NCBI RefSeq assembly: GCF_019200975.1
Contig: NZ_JAHTMR010000028.1
Location: 1-45,479, forward strand
Reading direction: 5' to 3'
DNA: 45,479 nt
Origin: Pseudomonas sp. PD9R
Lineage (GTDB): Bacteria; Pseudomonadota; Gammaproteobacteria; Pseudomonadales; Pseudomonadaceae
The notes beneath the pieces are model-generated. The model saw nothing but the letters and a program-made list of their open reading frames with translations. It searched no databases and was not told where the DNA came from. This document shows positions 15,328 through 23,427 of the stretch, piece by piece. Position numbers and translations under genes: made by a program. Each line of letters opens with the position of its first letter. The stretch's first letter is position 1.

Positions 15328-16932
15328 CTACCGAGGCGCTTCCGGCTTATACCCCAAACGCAACCCGCCCCAATGCCGCCCCTTGAGCATGATCGGCACC
15401 GACAGGTCATGCATCAGCTCACCGGTGTCACGTGTATAAGTTTGCAGCAACACGGCTTGTTGATGACTGCCGCAACGGATGCCGGTGCGGTCGGCGAATT
15501 TGCGCTTGGTGCGGTTTTGCAAGGTATCGACTTGCACATCCCCGGTCAGTGGCTGGCTAAAAACTTTGTTGTGGGTCGGCACATAACCCTGTTGAGTGCA
15601 GGCGATGGCGAACACCAGACCTTCATGGCGCGGCAACAGCGGCTCCTGAATAGCCGGCAAGACCTGATCGGTGTAGCGGTCGAAGCGTGTCTGGTACTTG
15701 GCGGGGCTGGTGTTGGCAATGGCCTGGTAAGTGCGGTCGAACAGGTCGTCGAGGCTGATACGACCTGCCTCGATGTCGGCTTCAAAACGTGCCGTAATCT
15801 GGCTCGCGCCTTCGCGGGCCAGGTCGTAGATCCGCTGGTGATAGTCATCCAGTCCGACTTCTGCCAGGCGTTCGCTGATGCTTTCGGCCTGACCTTCCAT
15901 TTGCACCGCGGCCTGGGCCAGACGCCGGGTTTGTTCGTCGCTGATGGCCAGGTCGCTGCGCATTTGCTCGATGGCGTGAAACAGGCTGTCGAGTTGTTCG
16001 CGATTGGTGTCGGCGCCTCGGGCGATTTCCCCGACCTGGCTTTCGACGCTGGCCGCCAGGCGCGCAATGTTTTCCAGGTGCTGACCAGTGTGCTCAACCT
16101 GTTGAACGCCCGTGTCGAGATCGCTGGACAGTTGCCGGATCTGTTCCACCACTTGCGCCGTGCGTTGCTGGATATCGGCAACCATCTCGCCCACTTCCCC
16201 GGTTGCGGTCGCGGTGCGCGCAGCCAGTCCGCGGACCTCGTCGGCCACCACCGCAAAGCCGCGCCCATGTTCCCCGGCCCGCGCCGCTTCAATCGCGGCA
16301 TTCAAGGCCAGCAGATTGGTCTGGCTGGCGATGGACTGAATCACCAGCGTGACCCGTTGAATGTCGTCGCTGCGCTGACTCAGCTCCTCGATCAGTTCAC
16401 GGCTATTACTGGCCCGCTGGCTTAACTGATGCATGCGCGCAATGGACTCAATCAACTCGGTACGTCCAGCCGCACCGCTCTGATGCGCCTCGCTGGCAGC
16501 GCTGAGCGCCTCGCGACTGAGCGTCGAGGTGGCTTGTTCGGTAGCAATCATGACTTCGGCGTTGCTGACAATTTGCGCCGCTGCACTGAGTTGCGATTGC
16601 AGCTTGTCTGCCAACTGCTTGACCGAAAACGCCACGCCAGCCGCTGACAGCGCGTTATGACTGGTGGTGTAGGAAAGATCGCGGGTCAATGCGGAGATGG
16701 CACTGGAGGTATCGGCAGAAGCGACTTGAGGCGTCGCGCGCGAACGCAGGCGAGGCAGCCAGATAATCAGCACGGCCAACGGCAGGCCAATATAAAGCGA
16801 CCAACTTCCAAGCGTCATGCCACACAGCAACAGCATCAGGGCGATGCTTTGCAGGGTCGGCGTCAACCAGCGGTTTTTCGGCAAAAGCACTGGTGCTGGC
16901 ACAGCCGCAACCAGAGATCCGTCTCTCGTCAT
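15328..16932 (-). CDS. Methyl-accepting chemotaxis protein with C-terminal sensor-like extension
   Basis: The 534-residue transducer has two adjacent membrane helices at about residues 22-60 with almost no periplasmic loop. A cytoplasmic coiled-coil signalling domain follows, with the hairpin tip SQTNLLALNAAIEAARAGEH and GFAVVADEVRGLA. After the signalling domain comes an unusual C-terminal region of about 120 residues with conserved-looking blocks (VFAIACTQQGYVPTHNKVFS, TYTRDTGELMHDLSVP, GRHWGGLRLGY). This region resembles a Cache/PAS-like sensor module placed in the cytoplasm. The ATG at 16932 (MTRDGSLVAA) has GGGGTG upstream and is preferred to the GTG 13 codons earlier. The ligand is unknown. 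Confidence 0.88.
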   Translation of the reverse strand: MTRDGSLVAAVPAPVLLPKNRWLTPTLQSIALMLLLCGMTLGSWSLYIGLPLAVLIIWLPRLRSRATPQVASADTSSAISALTRDLSYTTSHNALSAAGVAFSVKQLADKLQSQLSAAAQIVSNAEVMIATEQATSTLSREALSAASEAHQSGAAGRTELIESIARMHQLSQRASNSRELIEELSQRSDDIQRVTLVIQSIASQTNLLALNAAIEAARAGEHGRGFAVVADEVRGLAARTATATGEVGEMVADIQQRTAQVVEQIRQLSSDLDTGVQQVEHTGQHLENIARLAASVESQVGEIARGADTNREQLDSLFHAIEQMRSDLAISDEQTRRLAQAAVQMEGQAESISERLAEVGLDDYHQRIYDLAREGASQITARFEADIEAGRISLDDLFDRTYQAIANTSPAKYQTRFDRYTDQVLPAIQEPLLPRHEGLVFAIACTQQGYVPTHNKVFSQPLTGDVQVDTLQNRTKRKFADRTGIRCGSHQQAVLLQTYTRDTGELMHDLSVPIMLKGRHWGGLRLGYKPEAPR

Positions 16933-17067
16933 CGTTATCACCCCGACATCTTCTAATTGTTGTCTTCGCACTAAACGCCACTATAAAGCCATTATCTATA
17001 AGCCTTTAGTCGCGAATGCTTTAGCAGATCAATAGAAGTACGAGGTATTTCTGCAGACGTCGAAAAG

Positions 17068-17143
17068 CAAAGATCGCAGCCTGCGGCAGCTCTTACAGGG
17101 GTTCACATAAACCTGTAGAAGCTGCCGAAGGCTGCGATCTTTT
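17068..17143. repeat. REP pair (inverted)
   Basis: AAAGATCGCAGCCTGCGG faces CCGAAGGCTGCGATCTTTT, with outer arms AGCTCTTACAGG and CCTGTAGAAGCT. It lies between the chemotaxis gene start and the end of the DksA-like gene. Confidence 0.88.
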
Positions 17144-17179
17144 CAAAGCAGCCCACATCAAATGGGCTACCTCACAGAA

Positions 17180-17584
17180 TCAGGCCTGACGCTGATGCTT
17201 GTCGATTTGCTCATGACGCTCTTGAGCTTCGATGCAGTACTTGGTGGTAGGGCTGATCAGCAGGCGTTTCAGGCCAATGGCCTCGCCGCTGTCGTCGCAC
17301 CAGCCAAAGCTGTCTTCTTTGATGCGTTCCAGGGCTTGTTCCAACTGAGGCAGCATGCGCTGATCGCGATCGATCGCGTTCACCAGCCAGGTGCGCTCTT
17401 CTTCGACAGAAGCAGCGTCAGCCGGGTCGGCCGGGGTGTCCAGGCTCTCGATGGCGATGCGGTTCTGTTCGATGCGCTCATGGGTTTCGACTTTCATGTT
17501 TTGCAACAGCTCGGAGAAAAAAGCATGTTGCTCGGCATTCATGTAGTCATCCGCCGGCATGGCCAGCAACTTGTCCTTTGTCAT
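17180..17584 (-). CDS. dksA2: DksA-like RNA polymerase-binding protein lacking two zinc cysteines
   Basis: The 134-residue protein has a DksA/TraR architecture: a coiled-coil from about residue 15 to 95 with a DPAD-type tip (DTPADPADAAS), then a degenerate zinc-finger region WCDDSGEAIGLKRLLISPTTKYCIEA. Where DksA has CxxC twice, this protein has CxxS and CxxA, leaving only two cysteines. That pattern matches the P. aeruginosa paralogue DksA2, which works without zinc and replaces DksA when zinc is scarce. The symbol is assigned by this analogy. The frame is open upstream, but the ATG at 17584 starts the family-like sequence. No zinc-uptake genes are adjacent and no Zur-box-like palindrome was seen upstream. 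Confidence 0.75.
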   Translation of the reverse strand: MTKDKLLAMPADDYMNAEQHAFFSELLQNMKVETHERIEQNRIAIESLDTPADPADAASVEEERTWLVNAIDRDQRMLPQLEQALERIKEDSFGWCDDSGEAIGLKRLLISPTTKYCIEAQERHEQIDKHQRQA

Positions 17585-17945
17585 TGATATCTCTATAAAA
17601 AAACGTGCATTAAGGCGAATAAGGGAGCGTTCCGGCGGACCTTGGCAGGTCATCGGAAAGGCGCCATTTGTTCCAAGCGCCACCCGGCACTCAATTTACG
17701 AGGGGCGGCAGTCTAAGGCCGACTTGAGGCCTCAGCAACTGAAAAGACAGCGAATTTGTCCGACAAGGCCTGGAAAATGCGCTATGACAGGCATCGCGGC
17801 GGTTATCGGAGTGCGTTTATAGCAAGAAATTCAATTGAGCACAGGTATATAGAAGACAAACGGCTACGCCCCTCCGCCATTTGCAGGTCGCGCAACCTCA
17901 GCTAAGGTTGTCCCTCCCGAAACGGCTATATCAAGGAGCGGTTAA
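17585..17945. other. 361-base intergenic region, no gene seen
   Basis: The gap separates the divergent DksA-like and GST genes. It presumably holds both promoters. Short frames present have no ribosome sites or family-like sequence, and no REP or clear palindrome was recognised. CAAGGAG just before 17946 is the GST ribosome site. Confidence 0.5.
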
Positions 17946-18557
17946 ATGAAGCTGATCGGCATGCTGGATTCGCCTTACGTACGACGCGTCGCTATTTCTG
18001 CGAAACGCCTGGGTATTGCGCTGGAGCACGAGTCGGTTTCGGTGTTCAGGCACTTCGAGCATTTCCAGGAGATCAACCCGGTGGTCAAGGCACCGACTCT
18101 AGTGCTGGATGACGGCGAAGTGCTGATGGATTCGACGCTGATCATCGATTACCTGGAAGCGCTCGCCGGCTCCGACCGCAGCCTGATACCCAACGACATC
18201 GCGCAACGCCTGCGTTCGTTGCGCCTGATTGGCCTGGCATTGGCGGCCTGCGAGAAATCCGTGCAGCTGTATTACGAGCGCAATCTGCGCCCGGCGGAGA
18301 TTCAATTCGAACCATGGGTTGAACGGGTCGAAGGGCAATTGGCGGCAGCCTATGCGGCGCTGGAACGGGAGTTGGAGAAGCAACCGTTGAAAACCGACGG
18401 CTCGATTGAACAGGATGGTATTACCCTGGCCGTTGCCTGGAGCTTCACCAATTTGGTGGTGCCGGATCAGGTTGACGTGGCGCGGTTTCCGCGGATCACT
18501 GCGTACACCGCTTATGCTGAAGGATTGCAGGAATTCGTGAGTACACCGATGGAATGA
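17946..18557 (+). CDS. Glutathione S-transferase family protein
   Basis: The 203-residue protein has an N-terminal thioredoxin-like GST domain (MKLIGMLDSPYVRRVAIS, catalytic Ser in SPYVRR near residue 9). The cis-Pro block VVKAPTLVLDDGEVLMDSTL binds glutathione, and a helical C-terminal domain follows from about residue 90. It is cytosolic and probably conjugates or reduces electrophilic compounds; the substrate is unknown. The ribosome site AAGGAG lies at about 7 bases. It stands as a single gene followed by a REP pair. Confidence 0.88.
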   Translation: MKLIGMLDSPYVRRVAISAKRLGIALEHESVSVFRHFEHFQEINPVVKAPTLVLDDGEVLMDSTLIIDYLEALAGSDRSLIPNDIAQRLRSLRLIGLALAACEKSVQLYYERNLRPAEIQFEPWVERVEGQLAAAYAALERELEKQPLKTDGSIEQDGITLAVAWSFTNLVVPDQVDVARFPRITAYTAYAEGLQEFVSTPME

Positions 18558-18570
18558 GATTTTAAAGATC

Positions 18571-18639
18571 AAGAGATCGCAGCCTGCGGCAGCTCCTACA
18601 TAAACCCATATAGGAGCTGCCGCAGGCTGCGATCTTTTG
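18571..18639. repeat. REP pair (inverted)
   Basis: AGATCGCAGCCTGCGGCAGC faces GCTGCCGCAGGCTGCGATCT, with outer arms CTCCTACA and ATAGGAG and a short centre. It separates the convergent GST and small membrane-protein genes and could terminate both. Confidence 0.92.
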
Positions 18640-18650
18640 CCTTTAATAGA

Positions 18651-18725
18651 TCAGTGCATAAACAAGGCGATCAGGATAATGATCGGGATCGGTACGCCAA
18701 GAAAGAACAGCAGTAGTGAGCGCAT
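18651..18725 (-). CDS. 24-residue membrane microprotein
   Basis: The frame starts at an ATG with GGAG about 7 bases before it and encodes MRSLLLFFLGVPIPI followed by IILIALFMH. It is a single hydrophobic helix of the right length to cross the membrane. The same kind of short IPI-containing peptide is, as I recall, found in other proteobacteria. It starts 15 bases after the stop of the 310-residue membrane protein, so the two probably form one unit. Function is unknown. Confidence 0.55.
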   Translation of the reverse strand: MRSLLLFFLGVPIPIIILIALFMH

Positions 18726-18740
18726 GGTAATTCTCCTGGG

Positions 18741-19673
18741 TTAGCGAATCGGTGCGGTGGTGACGTAAGTGTCGGTTTCCAGATACACCACGGCATCCCG
18801 ACGACGACCGCCGAAAGTCGCGGCAAAACTGGCGAAGAACGCACCGAGCAACAACGCAACAAACATCCACAATGTGGTCCAGGCGGCAACTTTTGCGGCG
18901 GTGTCCGCCGCCTGTTGCGCCGCCAGCTTGGCGTCGGCCACTGCTTTTTGCGTACGGGCATAAACTTCGTCGACACGACGTTCCGCGTCCGCTTGCGTGA
19001 GGTTGGTCCGCTGTGCAACCAGTTGCGCCAGGTAAGTGCGATCCTCAGCGGCAAGTTGACCGTTATTGCTCAGGGAGCGAACAAAGATACGAGTCACAGT
19101 GCCGCGAGCGGCGTCATCACTGACGGCGGCTGGGCGATCATCGCGAAACAGGCTGTCGATGTAGTAACCGTACTGATCGCTGTCAGTATTGGCAGCGGCC
19201 GTACCAGCCGCCTGGGTCATGGCACTCGCAGCGCCACCGACCATATGCGCTCCGGCTTGCACCCCACCGCTGACCAGACTGCTGACAGATCCGGCCACCA
19301 GCGTTGCAGTCACCAACGTCGCCACGCACCAGGCCAGAAAACCATGGGCCGTGTCACGGAAGTAGACTTCGTCGCCATGCATGTACGCCCACTTCACCCG
19401 CAACCGCCCGGCAATGTAACCACCGGCGCCGGAAGCGACAATTTGTGTGAAAGCCAGCCAGACGATCGTCGAGATGCCCAGGCCCTTGGCACTTACGCCT
19501 TCATTGGCCCATGGCGATACCGCCGAAAAACCCAAGCCAAAACCCAGTAACACGAGGATCAGCGATAACGCCGCCGCAGCCGCGGCCCCGGCGAATATCG
19601 CCCCCCAGGACACGCCAGAGAGCGTGCTCGATTCATCTACGGCAGGATAGAAACCATCAGAGGATCTATTCAT
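18741..19673 (-). CDS. Conserved membrane protein, 310 aa (PhnA-like annotation)
   Basis: There are three or four hydrophobic segments. An N-terminal pair includes WGAIFAGAAAAAALSLILVL and LGISTIVWLAFTQIVASGAG; a third is near residue 115 (HGFLAWCVATLVTATLVAGS), and a last one is near residue 270 (AAWTTLWMFVALLLGAFFAS). Between the third and fourth lies a soluble Ala-rich, probably coiled-coil region with AERRVDEVYARTQKAVADAK. The protein resembles a family often labelled PhnA-like, without biochemical support. The ATG has TGGAG at about 9 bases. It is followed closely by a 24-residue membrane peptide gene. Confidence 0.65.
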   Translation of the reverse strand: MNRSSDGFYPAVDESSTLSGVSWGAIFAGAAAAAALSLILVLLGFGLGFSAVSPWANEGVSAKGLGISTIVWLAFTQIVASGAGGYIAGRLRVKWAYMHGDEVYFRDTAHGFLAWCVATLVTATLVAGSVSSLVSGGVQAGAHMVGGAASAMTQAAGTAAANTDSDQYGYYIDSLFRDDRPAAVSDDAARGTVTRIFVRSLSNNGQLAAEDRTYLAQLVAQRTNLTQADAERRVDEVYARTQKAVADAKLAAQQAADTAAKVAAWTTLWMFVALLLGAFFASFAATFGGRRRDAVVYLETDTYVTTAPIR

Positions 19674-20027
19674 CGTTGTATCGCTCCAGGCAGAAAGATG
19701 GTGTTACAACTCTTCGAATGAGCAATTGCAGTCACCGTGCCAGTCGTGGGTTTTAAATAACTCGATGTACTTCAATGACTTATAAAGTTTGAACTTCCCA
19801 AATCCATGCAATATGCAACGAAGCGCTATGCTCAGCGGGTTTTATGCATTGAACAGATCAAAAGATCGCAGCCTGCGGCAGCTCCTATAGCGGATTGCGG
19901 TTTAAATGTAGGAGCTGCCGCAGGCTGCGATCTTTTGATCCTCTATGAACTTTTATTTAGTAAGCCTGCGATCATTTCTTGGCAAAATGGCGCACAACGT
20001 TGTGAACACTTTAATCAGGCCAGCCCT
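19674..20027. other. 354-base gap with a REP pair, otherwise no gene
   Basis: This gap lies between the divergent membrane-protein gene and the response regulator gene. It contains the REP pair at 19856-19940. The rest is moderately AT-rich and presumably contains promoters for both sides. No other open frame with a ribosome site was found. Confidence 0.5.
19856..19940. repeat. REP pair (inverted, near-perfect)
   Basis: GATCAAAAGATCGCAGCC followed by TGCGGCAGCTCCTA is mirrored exactly by TAGGAGCTGCCGCA and GGCTGCGATCTTTTGATC. It is one of the best-preserved pairs in the window and lies upstream of the two-component operon. Confidence 0.94.
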
Positions 20028-20711
20028 ATGACCCGCATCTTGACCATCGAAGACGACGCCGTGACCGCCCAGGAAATAGTCGCCGAACTGAGCAGCCACG
20101 GCCTCGACGTCGACTGGGTCGACAATGGTCGTGAGGGGCTGGAGCGTGCGGTCAGCGGCAACTACGACCTGATTACCCTCGACCGCATGCTGCCCGAGCT
20201 CGATGGCCTGGCGATTGTCACCACGCTACGGACCATGGGTGTGTCCACGCCGATCCTGATGATCAGTGCCCTCTCCGATGTCGACGAGCGTGTGCGCGGT
20301 TTGCGTGCCGGCGGCGACGATTACCTGACCAAACCCTTTGCTACCGATGAAATGGCCGCCCGCGTCGAAGTCCTGCTACGTCGGCAGAACACCGGGACCG
20401 CGCACGCCACCACACTGCGGGTGGCGGATCTGGAACTGAACCTGATCAGTCATGAAGCCAGTCGCGACGGGCAACTGCTCACCCTGCTGCCCACCGAATA
20501 CAAACTGCTGGAATTCCTGATGCGCAACACCGGGCAAATCCTCTCGCGAATGATGATTTTCGAAGAGGTCTGGGGTTATCACTTTGATCCCGGCACCAAC
20601 CTGATCGACGTGCACATCGGCCGCCTGCGCAAGAAAATCGACCCACCTGGCAATGCGCCCCTGATTCGAACCGTGCGAGGCTCGGGTTATGTCATTGCCG
20701 AACCCGTCTAA
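20028..20711 (+). CDS. OmpR-family response regulator
   Basis: The 227-residue protein has a receiver domain (EDD at residues 8-10, phospho-acceptor Asp52 in LITLDRMLPELDG, Lys in YLTKPFA) and a C-terminal winged helix (LLPTEYKLLEFLMRN, then NLIDVHIGRLRKKID and VRGSGYVI). The ATG at 20028 begins the family-like sequence; the open frame upstream runs through a REP pair and is not coding. Its end overlaps the start of the kinase gene by 23 bases. The stimulus is unknown, and the pair resembles metal- or antibiotic-responsive systems only in general architecture. Confidence 0.92.
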   Translation: MTRILTIEDDAVTAQEIVAELSSHGLDVDWVDNGREGLERAVSGNYDLITLDRMLPELDGLAIVTTLRTMGVSTPILMISALSDVDERVRGLRAGGDDYLTKPFATDEMAARVEVLLRRQNTGTAHATTLRVADLELNLISHEASRDGQLLTLLPTEYKLLEFLMRNTGQILSRMMIFEEVWGYHFDPGTNLIDVHIGRLRKKIDPPGNAPLIRTVRGSGYVIAEPV

Positions 20712-22083
20712 AGGCTGGCGTTCTTCCAGCAGTCGTTTGCTGGCGCTCTACAGTTCGCTGTTCGTGATCTGGAGCGGGATTCTCATGGGCGTCATGTACT
20801 ACGAGGTCTCCGCGTACCTGGACAACCTGGCCAAACATTCGCTGATGCAACGTCAGCATTTGTTCTCGCGTTTTTCCGGCGAACAGCTGGTCGACGCGCT
20901 TGCCGTCAGCATGACTTTCGACATCCGTGGCCTCGACGCTTATGGTCTGTTCGATGCCCAACACCGTTACCTCAGCGGTGCCCTGCGCCACATCCCGAGT
21001 GGTTTGCCGCTGGACGGCCAGATCCACATGCTCAGCGACTGCACCGATTCCGACGACCCGACCCTGCCCGCCGACAGCTGCGATGCGGTAGCGACTCCAA
21101 CCCGGGACGGGCGCTGGCTGGTGCTGGTGCGGGATAACGGTTCGCTGTTTGCCGTGACCCGGATCATCCTTCACGCCTTGTTCTGGGGCGTGACCCTGAC
21201 CATCCTGCCGGGCATCGTCGGTTGGCACCTGTTGCGCCGTCGTCCGCTGCGACGCATCCGCGCCATTCAGGCCAGCGCCGAGGCCATCGTCGCCGGAGAC
21301 CTGACCAAGCGCCTGCCGCTGTCCAATCGCCGCGATGAACTGGACATGCTCGCGGCCATCGTCAACGCGATGCTCGAACGCATCGAGCGCCTGATGAACG
21401 AAGTCAAAGGCGTGTGCGACAACATCGCCCATGACCTGCGCACCCCGCTGACCCGCTTGCGCGCGCAGCTCTACCGCATGCAACAACAGGCCGGTGAAGG
21501 CTCGACCCAGGCGGCGCAACTGGACTCGGTGCTGGGTGAGGCAGACACACTGATGGCGCGTTTTCGTGGTTTGTTGCGCATCTCTGAACTGGAAGATCGC
21601 CAGCGCCGATCAGGCTTCGTGCAACTGGACCCGGTTTCGTTGTTACAGGAACTGCATGAGTTTTATCTGCCCTTGGCGGAAGACGATGACCTGGCGTTTG
21701 AGTTGCAGTTGCCGGCGTCATTGCCGCCACTGAACGGTGATCGCGCATTGCTGTTTGAAGCGGTGGCGAACCTGCTGAGCAACTCGATCAAATTCACCCC
21801 GCCCGGCGGCCGGGTGATTTTGCGCGGCGTCAATGAGGGCGGGCATACCCGCATCGAAGTACTCGACTCCGGGCCCGGCATCCCGGAGGCCGAACGCGAA
21901 GCGGTGTTCCAGCGTTTCTATCGCGCCGAGGCGGGCAATCAGAAAAGCGGTTTCGGGTTGGGGCTGTCGATCGTCGCGGCGATTGTCAGCTTGCACGGCT
22001 TTACGCTGGAGGTGGGCCGTGGCGAACTGGGCGGTGCGCAGTTGGTGCTGGATTGTCGGCAGGGTTTGATTGTGCAGACCTGA
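20689..22083 (+). CDS. Sensor histidine kinase
   Basis: The 464-residue inner-membrane kinase has helices at about residues 16-38 and 155-178. The periplasmic domain between them contains two cysteines (118 and 131) that could pair. It then has a HAMP linker, His248 in NIAHDLRTPLTRLR, an N box (LLSNSIKFTPPGG), a G1 box (DSGPGIP) and a G2 box (GFGLGLSIV). It is the partner of the response regulator whose gene it overlaps. The start is the ATG of MSLPNPSKGW. A REP pair follows within five bases of the stop. Confidence 0.92.
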   Translation: MSLPNPSKGWRSSSSRLLALYSSLFVIWSGILMGVMYYEVSAYLDNLAKHSLMQRQHLFSRFSGEQLVDALAVSMTFDIRGLDAYGLFDAQHRYLSGALRHIPSGLPLDGQIHMLSDCTDSDDPTLPADSCDAVATPTRDGRWLVLVRDNGSLFAVTRIILHALFWGVTLTILPGIVGWHLLRRRPLRRIRAIQASAEAIVAGDLTKRLPLSNRRDELDMLAAIVNAMLERIERLMNEVKGVCDNIAHDLRTPLTRLRAQLYRMQQQAGEGSTQAAQLDSVLGEADTLMARFRGLLRISELEDRQRRSGFVQLDPVSLLQELHEFYLPLAEDDDLAFELQLPASLPPLNGDRALLFEAVANLLSNSIKFTPPGGRVILRGVNEGGHTRIEVLDSGPGIPEAEREAVFQRFYRAEAGNQKSGFGLGLSIVAAIVSLHGFTLEVGRGELGGAQLVLDCRQGLIVQT

Positions 22084-22085
22084 AA

Positions 22086-22157
22086 ATCAAAAGATCAGCC
22101 TGCGGCAGCGCCTACATGAATCTCTGTAGGCGCTGCCGCAGGCTGCGATCTTTTGAT
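22086..22157. repeat. REP pair with a deletion in one arm
   Basis: The left unit reads ATCAAAAGATCAGCCTGCGG, missing two bases of the usual GATCGCAGCC, while the right unit is intact (GGCTGCGATCTTTTGAT). The outer arms have GCGCCTACA in place of GCTCCTACA on both sides. Confidence 0.9.
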
Positions 22158-22179
22158 CTGAGGGGGATTGGTGATGGGT

Positions 22180-22590
22180 TCAGGCCGGGTAGTTCGCCCG
22201 CAGGGCTTCAAGGCCGCCCTGATAAATCCCGGTAAACAACGCCACCACTTCCTCGTCACTTACGCCAACCGGTTCAAACTGCCCGGACCAGGTCACCCGA
22301 GCGCCGTCGCCTTGTGCCTCGACTTTGATTGTTGCCAAGTAAGCCGTGGCCGGAAACGGTGCCTGCAAAATCGAGTAGCTGTAGGCTTTCGCGTCATTGT
22401 CGAACGCTTGCAAACGCTCGATCACCACGCCGCCGTCCGCCGTTTGCAGGCTGCGCACGCGCCCGCCTTCGCTGAGTTCGCTTTTGGGAATAAACGGCAG
22501 CCAGTCCGGCAGCGCGTTGAAGCCGCCGATCAATTGCCAGACCTGATCGGCCGAGGCCGGGATGTCGATGAACGCTGATGCAGTTGCCAT
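22180..22590 (-). CDS. SRPBCC-family (polyketide-cyclase-like) protein
   Basis: The 136-residue protein has the START-like fold pattern: IDIPASADQVWQLIGGFNAL at the N terminus, a central beta-sheet region (GGRVRSLQTADGGVVIERL) and a long C-terminal helix (VALFTGIYQGGLEALRAN). Such proteins bind hydrophobic ligands, and some act as cyclases or carriers. The ATG at 22590 is used because the upstream TTG would add seven residues without a better ribosome site. It is the last gene of an operon with the SDR and the aldo/keto reductase, 27 bases after the SDR. Confidence 0.82.
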   Translation of the reverse strand: MATASAFIDIPASADQVWQLIGGFNALPDWLPFIPKSELSEGGRVRSLQTADGGVVIERLQAFDNDAKAYSYSILQAPFPATAYLATIKVEAQGDGARVTWSGQFEPVGVSDEEVVALFTGIYQGGLEALRANYPA

Positions 22591-22617
22591 GTACAGTTCT
22601 CTCTTAATCAATAAGGC

Positions 22618-23415
22618 TCAGATGGCCATGCTGTCGACGACGCCACCGTCGACCCGCAGCGCCGCGCCGGTCGTTGCGGAGGACAACGGTGATGCGATGT
22701 AGGCCACCAGGTTCGCCACCTCCTCGACATTTGCCACGCGCTGGATGATCGACGTCGGCCGCGCCTTGCGCACGAACGCATCGGCCTCTTCCCGCACACT
22801 GCGGCCGGACTCAGTCGTGGCGTCCTTGAGCATCTGCTCCAGGCCATCGGTCAATGTCGGGCCGGGCAGGATCGCATTGACCGTCACCCCGGTGCCCGCC
22901 AGCCGTTTGGCCAGACCGTGGGACACCGCCAGGTTGGCACTTTTGGTCACGCCATAGTTGAGCATGTCGGCCGGGATGGCGATCCCGGATTCCGAGGACA
23001 GAAATATCACCCGCCCCCAGCCCTGCTTGACCATGTCCGGCACGTAATGCCGGGACAGGCGTACGCCGGAGATCACGTTGACCTCATAAAACCGCGTCCA
23101 CTCACTGTCCGGGGTCTCGAAAAAATCCACCTCGTTAAAGATCCCGAGGTTGTTCACCAGGATGTCGGCCCGAGGTTCGGCGACAAACAGCTGCTCGGCA
23201 CCTTCGGCAGTACCGAGGTCCGCGGTCAAACCGCGCAACTGCGCACCCGGTACGCTCTGGCGAATGCTCGCCAATGCCTGCTCGACCTTGGCGGTTTCAC
23301 GACCGATCACCACCACCGTGGCACCCGACTCGGCCAGTGCCTTGCTGATACCCAAGCCGATGCCGGCCGTACTACCACTGACAATCGCCAGTTTCCCGCT
23401 CAAATCAATCTTCAT
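22618..23415 (-). CDS. SDR-family oxidoreductase
   Basis: The 265-residue classical SDR has SGSTAGIGLGIS for NAD(P) binding (about residues 13-24), NNLGIFN, and the catalytic Ser140/141, Tyr154 and Lys158 (LNYGVTKSA). ILPGPTLTDG follows. It interconverts an alcohol and a ketone; the substrate is unknown. Its ribosome site AAGGGCGG lies directly after the stop of the aldo/keto reductase gene, next to a REP element. It is co-transcribed with that gene and with the SRPBCC gene. Confidence 0.88.
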   Translation of the reverse strand: MKIDLSGKLAIVSGSTAGIGLGISKALAESGATVVVIGRETAKVEQALASIRQSVPGAQLRGLTADLGTAEGAEQLFVAEPRADILVNNLGIFNEVDFFETPDSEWTRFYEVNVISGVRLSRHYVPDMVKQGWGRVIFLSSESGIAIPADMLNYGVTKSANLAVSHGLAKRLAGTGVTVNAILPGPTLTDGLEQMLKDATTESGRSVREEADAFVRKARPTSIIQRVANVEEVANLVAYIASPLSSATTGAALRVDGGVVDSMAI

Positions 23416-23427
23416 AAGTCACCGCCC

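Noticed and set aside
19806..20027. N-terminal extension of the response regulator frame
   Set aside because: It reads through a REP pair, and the family-like protein begins at 20028.
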